DNA of 64,000 nucleotides, from NCBI RefSeq assembly GCF_030653755.1, contig NZ_JAURYU010000046.1, positions 1 to 64,000 of the forward strand, written 5' to 3'. Position 1 is the first letter of the stretch. Each line of letters opens with the position of its first letter. Both the position numbers and the translations under genes were made by a program. The notes under the pieces were generated by a model. It saw only the letters and a program-made list of their open reading frames with translations, was not told the DNA's origin and ran no database searches. Positions 51,865 to 59,776 of the stretch are shown here, piece after piece. This DNA comes from Methylotenera sp. GTDB taxonomy: Bacteria; Pseudomonadota; Gammaproteobacteria; Burkholderiales; Methylophilaceae.

Positions 51865-52374
51865 ATGTTAGCTCGCTTGTTGTTGCTGTGTTTAGCGATA
51901 TTGCCTCTGATGGCAAACGCTGAAATTTACAAATGGAAAGATAAAGATGGCGTTACTCGTTACAGTGACATACCGCCACCTTCTAACATTAAACAAGAAT
52001 CTATTCGTGGTAAAAAAGTAGCCAAGCCAACAGGGCAGGCACCATTGACGGCAGTTGAGGGTGATATTGCAACCTCTCTCAATAGAAACAAAACACCAGA
52101 AAAAGCCAAAGAAAGTAGTGCTAGTCAAGAAGAGGCTGCAAAAAAACGAGCTCAAGAAGCTGAGGTGCAAAAGGCTGAAAATCAACAGAAGCAGGCTGAG
52201 TTGAAGATTAAGCAAGAGAATTGCGCGGCTGCCAGAAAAAATTTGGTTACTTATACTACCGGTGGCAGAATTTCAAAAATTAATGATCAGGGTGAGAGAG
52301 AATATCTTGGGGATGAGGATTTGGCAGCGGGTAGTGCAGATGCGCAAAGAGATGTGGATGCTTATTGCGATTAA
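51865..52374 (+). CDS. DUF4124 domain-containing protein
   Basis: Signal peptide then AEIYKWKDKDGVTRYSDIPPPSNI. Confidence 0.85.
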   Translation: MLARLLLLCLAILPLMANAEIYKWKDKDGVTRYSDIPPPSNIKQESIRGKKVAKPTGQAPLTAVEGDIATSLNRNKTPEKAKESSASQEEAAKKRAQEAEVQKAENQQKQAELKIKQENCAAARKNLVTYTTGGRISKINDQGEREYLGDEDLAAGSADAQRDVDAYCD

Positions 52375-52400
52375 AATTTGAGTTTAAGTCGTGTGTGTTT

Positions 52401-52425
52401 TGGGCGCAGTATGCGTCCATTTTTT
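52401..52425 (+). terminator. Terminator after DUF4124 gene
   Basis: GGGCGCA-GTA-TGCGTCC stem (one G-U) followed by ATTTTTT. Confidence 0.7.
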
Positions 52426-52473
52426 ATGCAGTTGCATATGCGGTAATAGGGCTTGCATATGTTTAATCAATAC

Positions 52474-52797
52474 TTAGGCAATCAAGTCACCACCACCTTT
52501 TTTCATGATTTTGCCATCAGCAGCTCTTTGTTTTCTCACCTCTTTAGGGTCTGCTATCAGCGTACGGTATATTTCTACGCGATCTAAGTGGCGTAGCTTT
52601 GTATCCATTTTAGTTAGTTTGCCGAAGATGCCTACTTTATTGATATTTAAATCAATATCAGGAAATTTAGCCCTAATGCCTGATGCGTTGATTGCCTCTT
52701 TTACAGTGATGCCATCTTGAACTTTGATTGGAATGATTAATTGCTCATTTGGTAGTGCGTAAGCTACTTCTACGGTTATTTCATTAGGCGTGTTCAT
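52474..52797 (-). CDS. ratB: RnfH/RatB family (UPF0125) protein
   Basis: ITVEVAYALPNEQLIIPIKVQDGITVKEAINASGI; GKLTKMDTKLRHLDRVEIYRTLIADPKEVRKQRA. Confidence 0.9.
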   Translation of the reverse strand: MNTPNEITVEVAYALPNEQLIIPIKVQDGITVKEAINASGIRAKFPDIDLNINKVGIFGKLTKMDTKLRHLDRVEIYRTLIADPKEVRKQRAADGKIMKKGGGDLIA

Positions 52798-52809
52798 CTC
52801 AGTCTTTCA

Positions 52810-53244
52810 TTATTTCGCGTAAATGGCATTTGCACGTTTAACAAATCCATCAACAAAAGTATTGGCGATATGGTTAAATACAGGCGCTATAATTTTTTCT
52901 AAAAAATGATTTTCAAATTCGTAATTAAGTGAAAATTCAATTTTGCATGCATCGTCGCTGAGCGCTAAAAAATGCCATGAACCATTTAAGTGTTTAAACG
53001 GGCCATTTTTTAATTGAATTTCCATTGATTCTGGAAATGTTTTCTGGTTTTTGGTTGTAAAGTTTTGGTGCAATCCATGGTAGTCAATATGTAACGTAGC
53101 GATAGTACTCACATCATCTTGCTGAATCAAATCTACCCCCCCACACCAAGGTAAAAACTTAGGGTATTGTTCAACATCATCGACTAAAAGAAACATGCAG
53201 CTAGCGGAGTGATTGACTAAAACGGTTTTTTTTACATGAGCCAT
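52810..53244 (-). CDS. ratA: RatA-like (COQ10/START family) protein
   Basis: VKKTVLVNHSASCMFLLVDDVEQYPKFLPWCGGVDL. Confidence 0.92.
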   Translation of the reverse strand: MAHVKKTVLVNHSASCMFLLVDDVEQYPKFLPWCGGVDLIQQDDVSTIATLHIDYHGLHQNFTTKNQKTFPESMEIQLKNGPFKHLNGSWHFLALSDDACKIEFSLNYEFENHFLEKIIAPVFNHIANTFVDGFVKRANAIYAK

Positions 53245-53400
53245 GCTTGCCTTTTAAATGGTGACATTAAACAAATCTTCTCAAATTAAGAGCCAGTTTT
53301 AATGGATTACTTTTTGTTACTCAACACGTTCAGCCAAACAAATAAGAGAAGTAGAGTAAAATGATGATTTTAAGCTATTCGCCAAGAAATTTTTAGTTTT

Positions 53401-53850
53401 ATGAGCATTGCACAAAATAAAAAAGCTTTTTTTGATTATTTTATCGAAGATAAATATGAGGCTGGTATTGTTCTTGAGGGTTGGGAAGTCAAAGCCATAC
53501 GAGAAAATCGGGTTAATATTAAAGAAGCGTATGTCATTATTCAGCGCGGTGAAATCTATCTAATAGGTTGCCATGTGACACCATTGGGCGCAGCCTCTAC
53601 CCATATTCGTCCAGATGCGATTAGAACACGTAAGTTGCTGTTGCATAATGAGGAAATATCAAAATTAATCGGTAAGGTTGAGCGTGCAGGTTATACGCTG
53701 GTGCCACTGGATATGCATTTTTCAAAAGGGCGCGTCAAAGTGCAGATTGGACTTGCCAAAGGTAAGAAGCAGCACGATAAACGTGACACAGAGAAAGAAC
53801 GTGATTGGGAGCGTGAAAAAGGCAGAATCATGCGAGCGCATAATAAATAA
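53401..53850 (+). CDS. smpB: SsrA-binding protein SmpB
   Basis: [60 protein letters not shown]. Confidence 0.99.
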   Translation: MSIAQNKKAFFDYFIEDKYEAGIVLEGWEVKAIRENRVNIKEAYVIIQRGEIYLIGCHVTPLGAASTHIRPDAIRTRKLLLHNEEISKLIGKVERAGYTLVPLDMHFSKGRVKVQIGLAKGKKQHDKRDTEKERDWEREKGRIMRAHNK

Positions 53851-53965
53851 TTCAGTGTAGTTTGCTTTAAATGCGTATAATTAGTTTGCTTTTGAAATGA
53901 CAGCGATTGAACTGTTGAGAATTTCATCTGTCAGATTGTGACTGTTTATTTAGTCACAGACTTAT

Positions 53966-54331
53966 GGGGCTGACCAGGTTTCGACGTGGGTTGCAAAGCA
54001 GTGCAGGGCATACCGAGGACTAGTCACCTCGTAAATAAACTAGAAAAAGTATAGTCGCAAACGACGAAACTTACTCTCTAGCCGCTTAATCCCGGCTGGA
54101 CGCTGCACCATCTCTCCCGTGGGGTGGATTGGGGTAACCCATACGTAGTGTCATATACACGGGATACGTGTTGTGTTGGGTTACTTAGCACTTCATTAAC
54201 CTTAAGGTAGCTCGCGTGCAAACTGCTTGTCTGTTGGTGTGTTGCACGTTAAATTAAACAACAAGGCTAAGTATGTAGAACTGTCTGTGGAGGGCTTGCG
54301 GACGCGGGTTCGATTCCCGCCTGCTCCACCA
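53966..54331 (+). ncRNA. ssrA: tmRNA
   Basis: GGGGCTGACCAGGTTTCGACGTGGG 5' end, ORF GCAAACGACGAAACTTACTCTCTAGCCGCTTAA (ANDETYSLAA*) at 54057-54089, 3' GCGGGTTCGATTCCCGCCTGCTCCACCA; adjacent to smpB. Confidence 0.97.
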
Positions 54332-54410
54332 TTTTAGTGTTTCACCTAGTATCAAAAAGTATCAAAAGCCTAGTAAATTCAAACTTCTAGGCTTTTTTTA
54401 CGCCTATTGC
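54329..54410 (+). repeat. att direct repeat, ssrA-proximal (82 bp)
   Basis: CCATTTTAGTGTTTCACCTAGTATCAAAAAGTATCAAAAGCCTAGTAAATTCAAACTTCTAGGCTTTTTTTACGCCTATTGC; 80/82 identical to 58715-58796. Confidence 0.95.
54367..54399 (+). terminator. ssrA rho-independent terminator (inside att repeat)
   Basis: GCCTAG-loop-CTAGGC-TTTTTTT. Confidence 0.85.
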
Positions 54411-54517
54411 AATTGCATAGTGTATCTTTACATATCATAGTTTTGAGGGTACATTTTGAGGGTACGCGGAATTTTTAAAAAAACGTACCCGCAAAAATAA
54501 CTAACTGATTGTTAAAT

Positions 54518-55744
54518 ATGCCTAAACTAGCCGAACGCTTAACCGATATTAAAGTTAAAAATGCCAAGCCTAAAGTGAAGCCTTATAAATTGGCTGCTGG
54601 GCGTGGTTTGCATTTACTTGTTAAAACAGACGGTTCAAAACACTGGCAGTTTAGATTTAGGTTTGACGGTAAAGAAAACACTATATCAATCGGGCGTTAT
54701 CCCGAAGTGTCGTTAGCCAATGCTGAAAAGAAAGCCACAGACGCGCTTGAATTGTTAGCTAATGGTATTAACCCAAGTGAAAATAAAAAAGCCACTAAGG
54801 CTACTAAAACAGGTGCGCTTGCTAACAGCTTTGAAGTGGTGGCCCGTGAATGGGCAAATAGTTACTTCACCAATAAATCAGAATCACACAAAGAGCGCAC
54901 ATTCAGGCGGTTAGAAAGCTATTTATTCCCGTGGCTAGGTAGCAAGCCAATATCAGAAATTACCGCACCGCAAATTTTAGAGGTGGTGAAGCGTATTGAA
55001 AACCTAAATAAACTTGAAACCGCACATCGCACTTTGCAAGCCACTAGCCAAGTGTTTAGATATGCGGTGCAAACAGGCAGGGCGTTACGTGACCCGTGCG
55101 TGGATTTAAGAGGCGCGTTACCTGCTACCGTGGTTAAACACATGGCAGCGTTTACCGAACCTAAAGAGATAGCCGAGCTATTACGCGCAATAGATGGCTT
55201 TACAGGTTCTTTTACAGTGCAAACAGCACTTAGGTTATCCCCGTTAGTTTTCACACGCCCTAGCGAGCTTAGAACGGCTAAATGGGCAGATATTGATTTA
55301 GAAGCTAACGAGTGGCGTTATCGCGTAAGCAAAACCAATACTATGCACTTAGTACCATTATCAAAACAGGCGGCTAAATTGTTTGCAGATATGCACCCGC
55401 TAAGCGGACATGGTGAGTTTGTTTTTCAAGGTGGACATGACCCTAAAAAGCCTATGAGTGCAGCGGCTATCAATGCATCATTAAAGCGTATGGGGTATGA
55501 CACACAGCAAGATATAACAGCTCATGGGTTTAGGGCGATGGCGCGTACTATCCTGCATGAGCGTTTGAACATTGACCCTTACATTATCGAACACCAACTA
55601 GCGCACAAAGTACCTGATGCGCTAGGTAGAGCTTATAACCGCACTAAGTTTATCGAACAGCGCACCGCTATGATGCAAGCGTGGGCAGATTATTTAGACG
55701 AGCTTAAAGCGGGGGCAAAGGTGATACCGTTTAAGCAAGCATAA
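54518..55744 (+). CDS. P4-type tyrosine recombinase/integrase
   Basis: KLAERLTDIKVKNAKPKVKPYKLAAGRGLHLLVKTDGSKHWQFRFRFDGKENTISIGRYPEVSLANA; catalytic region ITAHGFRAMARTILHE; ATG 54518 preferred over TTG 54509. Confidence 0.98.
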   Translation: MPKLAERLTDIKVKNAKPKVKPYKLAAGRGLHLLVKTDGSKHWQFRFRFDGKENTISIGRYPEVSLANAEKKATDALELLANGINPSENKKATKATKTGALANSFEVVAREWANSYFTNKSESHKERTFRRLESYLFPWLGSKPISEITAPQILEVVKRIENLNKLETAHRTLQATSQVFRYAVQTGRALRDPCVDLRGALPATVVKHMAAFTEPKEIAELLRAIDGFTGSFTVQTALRLSPLVFTRPSELRTAKWADIDLEANEWRYRVSKTNTMHLVPLSKQAAKLFADMHPLSGHGEFVFQGGHDPKKPMSAAAINASLKRMGYDTQQDITAHGFRAMARTILHERLNIDPYIIEHQLAHKVPDALGRAYNRTKFIEQRTAMMQAWADYLDELKAGAKVIPFKQA

Positions 55745-55839
55745 CCAGTTTAGCCACACCTAGCCCGACGGGGCGAACACCAAGCAACCCTAGCTTAGTT
55801 GGTGTGGCTTCTTAATTTAAGGGCGCGAAAGGGGCGTTT

Positions 55840-56430
55840 ATGAGCTTAAATACTGAAAGCGTAAAGCAAACCGTTAATCAATTATTGAGCGGTATCGAGG
55901 CTAAGGTTAACAATGGCGTGAAAATTGTTGAGCTTCAAGAGGAACATACAGCCATATACAAAAATATTCTTACAGAGTCGCTTGCTAGTAACGATAAAGA
56001 CGAAATACTCAATTACTTGTCATGGCTATTGTTTGCTGGCGGCCTACAAAACTTCAACTTTGCTAAAGCTCATGATGCTTTAAGTAATATTATTCCTATT
56101 GTTAATAACCTTGAAGTTTTGGTAAAAGGGCAGCCAGTTTTAGTTGCAGAAATTCAAAAACTTCAGTCGATTATTGGAAAAACTAACGAAGGGCGTTCGA
56201 GGGGCGGAAAAAATAAAGACAAAGCTAAGCAAGACTCTATGCAAGAAATAGAGCGAACCTACCTATATAAACATAATAGCGGTTTTGAGTTTAAAGAAGG
56301 ACGATTAACTGCGTTTTATAAAGATATGGCAACAGGGCATAACCTTGATTTTAGTTCAGTCAAAAATAGAGTTGAAAAACTGCGTAAAAAGTTAGGACAC
56401 ACTGCAAGACCTAAGAGGCAATCGAGCTAG
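55840..56430 (+). CDS. Hypothetical island protein (196 aa)
   Basis: Open frame with plausible start; basic C-terminus SSVKNRVEKLRKKLGHTARPKRQSS; no recognised family. Confidence 0.6.
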   Translation: MSLNTESVKQTVNQLLSGIEAKVNNGVKIVELQEEHTAIYKNILTESLASNDKDEILNYLSWLLFAGGLQNFNFAKAHDALSNIIPIVNNLEVLVKGQPVLVAEIQKLQSIIGKTNEGRSRGGKNKDKAKQDSMQEIERTYLYKHNSGFEFKEGRLTAFYKDMATGHNLDFSSVKNRVEKLRKKLGHTARPKRQSS

Positions 56431-56534
56431 CTCAGTTGCAATCTAACAAGCTCAATCGTTTTTTATCAATTAAATCAAGCATATATTCCTTTCACCGACC
56501 CAGTATGACGCGGGTTTAAATGAGAGGAACTATC

Positions 56535-56777
56535 ATGCAACAATTAAAAAACGAACTAACGCAAAACATCCCACCCGCATTAATCAATTTTGATTCAATG
56601 CCAGATAGCGCATATATCCGCTTACCAGTTATTAAAGCCCTATATGGCGTATCAAGTGCCACGATATGGCGCAATGTTAAAAATGGCGCGATACCTAAAC
56701 CAAGCAAATTAAGCGAACGCTGCACCGCGTGGAATGTTGGACAAGTGCGCGCTGACCTTGCAGCAAAGGCGGTGTAA
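56535..56777 (+). CDS. AlpA-like phage/island regulator (excisionase-type HTH)
   Basis: YIRLPVIKALYGVSSATIWRNVKNGAIPKPSKLSERCTAWNVGQVRADLAAKA. Confidence 0.88.
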   Translation: MQQLKNELTQNIPPALINFDSMPDSAYIRLPVIKALYGVSSATIWRNVKNGAIPKPSKLSERCTAWNVGQVRADLAAKAV

Positions 56778-56779
56778 TC

Positions 56780-57112
56780 ATGGCGAACAATGAGAACACC
56801 CAAAATAAAGGGGTAGCCGTTGACGCGACCACCCCGAAAGCTAAAAACATCAAGCCAAAGTTTACCGATAACAGCTTACGCAATCAACGCTTAAAGCTGC
56901 TGGATTACTTACGCGAACATGGCAGCATTACGACCAGCCAAGCCCGTGAGTTATTGGATATTTACTACCCACCTGCTAGGGCATTTGAATTAAAAAAAGA
57001 AGGTTATTTAATAACAACCATATGGGATAGCTGGGTTAGTGAGTACGGCATTAAGCACCGTATAGGGCGTTATGTTTTAACTCAAAAACAGCCTATTGAA
57101 AGCGAGGCTTAA
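56780..57112 (+). CDS. Helix-turn-helix domain protein of integrative elements
   Basis: RNQRLKLLDYLREHGSITTSQARELLDIYYPPARAFELKKEGYLI. Confidence 0.75.
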   Translation: MANNENTQNKGVAVDATTPKAKNIKPKFTDNSLRNQRLKLLDYLREHGSITTSQARELLDIYYPPARAFELKKEGYLITTIWDSWVSEYGIKHRIGRYVLTQKQPIESEA

Positions 57113-57114
57113 CC

Positions 57115-57258
57115 ATGAATCACAATCACTGGTTAGAACGCTTGCAATCGCTTATAGTGCGATTTTCACACTTAGGCATAGATGCTGATATAGTCGCACT
57201 CAACTTAAGCGAGCGGTGGGGCTTATATTGCTATCTATCACGGTTAGCAGATAGTTAG
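57115..57258 (+). CDS. Small ORF, 47 aa, between HTH gene and relaxase (absent from supplied ORF track)
   Basis: MNHNHWLERLQSLIVRFSHLGIDADIVALNLSERWGLYCYLSRLADS*, packed between neighbours with 2-3 nt gaps. Confidence 0.5.
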   Translation: MNHNHWLERLQSLIVRFSHLGIDADIVALNLSERWGLYCYLSRLADS

Positions 57259-57261
57259 CAC

Positions 57262-58047
57262 ATGGCTGGCAGTCACTTAATCCGATTGGGTAAGGTAAAG
57301 GGTAAGAATGGAATTTTAGCCGCAATGCAACACAATAAACGCACTTTGCAAGCCGAACGTGGCGCGGGTGCAAACATTGATGCGGCTAAAACACATTGCA
57401 ATTACTCGCTTGCTAGTGTTGCTGACACACCCGAAGCGATAGCCACCCGCGCTAAAGTTTTGATGGTAGAGGCTGGCATAGACACGCCCCGCAAAAACGC
57501 GGTTATGGCGGTAGAGGTGATTTATAGCCTACCCATTGACCGACACAATCAAGACACGCGCCCGTTTTTTACGGACTGTCTAAACTGGACAAAACAAACC
57601 TTTGCGGGTGTGTTGTTATCTTTTGACGTACACTTGGACGAAAGCGCACCCCATGCCCATGCCGTGATATTGCCACTGGTAAACGGCAAAATGCAGGGTA
57701 GTGACATGGTGGGCTATAAAGGCAACATAACGCGGCTTATCAATCTATTTCATAAAGAAGTGGCAGGGCGTTATGGTTTGAGTAGAAGCGATAGTAAGCG
57801 ATTGTCTAACCTAGACAAGCAAGCCATTGAGCGGCAAGTTTTAATGCGGCTAAAGAGCGACCCTGTCATGCAATCATGTGCTTGGCCTTGCTTTCGTGAT
57901 GCTATTCATAAAGACCCGCTATCGTTTGCACAATCACTAGGCATTGCAGCACCAGCAAAACGACAAACTAAAACCAAGTCATTCATTGAAATAATGACAT
58001 CCAAAGGCAAGGGTAAGCCTAAAAACCCTATAGGGAATTTTGCCTAA
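57262..58047 (+). CDS. MobV/Pre-like relaxase (short form)
   Basis: HNKR motif in AAMQHNKRTLQ; HxDExxPHxH motif in DVHLDESAPHAHAVILPLVNGKM. Confidence 0.88.
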   Translation: MAGSHLIRLGKVKGKNGILAAMQHNKRTLQAERGAGANIDAAKTHCNYSLASVADTPEAIATRAKVLMVEAGIDTPRKNAVMAVEVIYSLPIDRHNQDTRPFFTDCLNWTKQTFAGVLLSFDVHLDESAPHAHAVILPLVNGKMQGSDMVGYKGNITRLINLFHKEVAGRYGLSRSDSKRLSNLDKQAIERQVLMRLKSDPVMQSCAWPCFRDAIHKDPLSFAQSLGIAAPAKRQTKTKSFIEIMTSKGKGKPKNPIGNFA

Positions 58048-58154
58048 AAACAATTAAACCCTATCCTGTGTATAGGGTTTGGTTTTAATCACACTTTCGG
58101 AACTATAAAAAATAAATAAATCTATAAACAGGTTAGTTATTTAATCAATAGCCT

Positions 58155-58454
58155 ATGAAGCTAAACGATACGTTTAAAATGAACAGAGCGCAGATTAGGC
58201 AACACAATAAAAAAGTGATAAAGCGGGTGCGAGAGCTTATGAAATTAAAACTAAGCACCCCGTATTACTATCGCATGAGAATGGGCTATAAAGAACTTGC
58301 CCATAGATTAAATGCAATTGAGTTATTATCAAGCCGTGGCAATCAGTGGACTATGCGAAGCCTTTACAGAATGATGCAACGGCAAAATGTAGCCATTCAT
58401 TCAATCACGGCAGCATTAAATAAAAAGGGCATTAAAAGACATATTAGAACGTGA
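58155..58454 (+). CDS. Small basic island protein (99 aa) with recombinase-like HTH segment
   Basis: YKELAHRLNAIELLSSRGNQWTMRSLYRMMQRQN resembles the serine-recombinase accessory HTH pattern. Confidence 0.5.
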   Translation: MKLNDTFKMNRAQIRQHNKKVIKRVRELMKLKLSTPYYYRMRMGYKELAHRLNAIELLSSRGNQWTMRSLYRMMQRQNVAIHSITAALNKKGIKRHIRT

Positions 58455-58714
58455 TTAAAACGAGCATTTCAGACAGCCGCAAAGGTGCATTTTTGACCAC
58501 GTTAAAACGTGCATAAACTGACCCGATAAAAAGTTGTATTAACCTACATAACAATGCGTATATTTTAAAGTTGCTATAAACGCGCATCTCAAACTACGGT
58601 AAAGAGCGGTAAAAGATTTATTTTATTGGGTACGTTTGCGGGTATAGCGTTTTTTTAACTTTCATAGAATGGCTATTATATTGGCTTGTAGCGATTTGTT
58701 GGATTGACGCCTGC

Positions 58715-58796
58715 CCATTTTAGTGTTTCACCTAGTATCAAAAAGTATCAAAAGCCTAGTAAATTCAAAATTCTAGGCTTTTTTTACGTCTATTGC
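58715..58796 (+). repeat. att direct repeat, distal (82 bp)
   Basis: 80/82 identical to 54329-54410. Confidence 0.95.
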
Positions 58797-58874
58797 TACC
58801 GTGTGGATTTTTTTCTATTTAGCATCGATTTATCGCGACCTTCTAAAGTTACCTTAAAGATGGTGTTGCAAAAT

Positions 58875-58914
58875 ATAATGCAATATTTCAACAATAGTTG
58901 TAATATTGCATTAT
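58875..58914. promoter_or_regulatory. ArsR operator candidate (40-bp near-perfect palindrome)
   Basis: ATAATGCAATATT-T-CAAC-AATA-GTTG-T-AATATTGCATTAT, overlaps arsR ATG. Confidence 0.8.
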
Positions 58915-59284
58915 GGATAAAAATACAGCCACTTCAATTTTCGAGTCTTTGTCTTCTGGCGTGCGTTTAGATGTATTTAGGCTCTTGGTTAAGCAAGGGT
59001 TAAATGGGATGGTTGCAGGCGAAATAGCAACGACTTTAAATATTCCGGCTAACAATTTGTCTTTCCATCTAAAGGCCATGATTTATGCCAATATGGTGTC
59101 AGTTGAGCAGGAGGGTCGTTACCAACGCTATCGCGCTAACATTTCATTGATGTTAGACGTGATTGCTTATCTCACCGAAGAGTGTTGTGCAGGTCATCCA
59201 GAGAAATGTGTAGAAATGCGAACAGGCTCTGTTTGTTTGTCAAGTGTGCTACCTTCAATAACAACCGATAAATCTAAGGTGTAA
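58913..59284 (+). CDS. arsR: ArsR/SmtB-family transcriptional regulator
   Basis: ALSSGVRLDVFRLLVKQGLNGMVAGEIATTLNIPANNLSFHLKAM pattern; C-term ECCAGHPEKC. Confidence 0.93.
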   Translation: MDKNTATSIFESLSSGVRLDVFRLLVKQGLNGMVAGEIATTLNIPANNLSFHLKAMIYANMVSVEQEGRYQRYRANISLMLDVIAYLTEECCAGHPEKCVEMRTGSVCLSSVLPSITTDKSKV

Positions 59285-59287
59285 ACA

Positions 59288-59767
59288 ATGAATGTTCTAT
59301 TTTTATGTACAGGTAACTCTTGTCGCTCTATATTGGGTGAGGCTACTTTTAATCATTTGGCGCCGAGTGGTTGGCATGCAATGAGTGCCGGGAGTAAGCC
59401 TACTGGTTATGTGCATCCACGTTCATTGGCTTTGTTAGCGTGTGAGGGTATTTCAACGGATGGCTATCATAGTAAGTCTTGGGAAAATCTGCCAACAATG
59501 CCAGATATTGTGATTACCGTATGCGGTAGTGCAGCGGGTGAAACATGTCCAGCTTATCTTGGCCCTGTGGTAAGGACGCATTGGGGGGTGGAGGATCCAG
59601 CACATGTTACTGGGACGGATGAGGAAATTGATGCGGCTTTTGTTAAGGCGTATAGCATTTTGCGTGCGCGTATCGAGGCGTTTTTGGCGCTACCATTAAC
59701 GACACTAAAAAACGATAAGACAGCACTAAAAGCTGAAATGGATAAGATCGCAACGACTATTATTTAA
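59288..59767 (+). CDS. arsC: Arsenate reductase, LMW-PTPase type
   Basis: NVLFLCTGNSCRSILGEATFNHL (CX5R P-loop). Confidence 0.93.
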   Translation: MNVLFLCTGNSCRSILGEATFNHLAPSGWHAMSAGSKPTGYVHPRSLALLACEGISTDGYHSKSWENLPTMPDIVITVCGSAAGETCPAYLGPVVRTHWGVEDPAHVTGTDEEIDAAFVKAYSILRARIEAFLALPLTTLKNDKTALKAEMDKIATTII

Positions 59768-59776
59768 GGAAATGTG

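Larger units (their letters stand above)
54331..58796 (+). mobile_element. Small integrative mobilizable element inserted at 3' end of ssrA
   Basis: Bounded by 82-bp direct repeats; tyrosine integrase, AlpA-like regulator, MobV-like relaxase, hypotheticals. Confidence 0.92.

Noticed and set aside
54509-54517. TTG start for integrase given in the ORF track
   Set aside because: ATG at 54518 gives the usual MPKLAERLTD start; several other track starts (aepX, fliI, flgN, arsD, nitroreductase, gre factor) were trimmed for the same reason.
57040-57070. TATAGGGCG as an extra half-site of the CCCTAT array
   Set aside because: Single isolated partial match inside a CDS; expected by chance.
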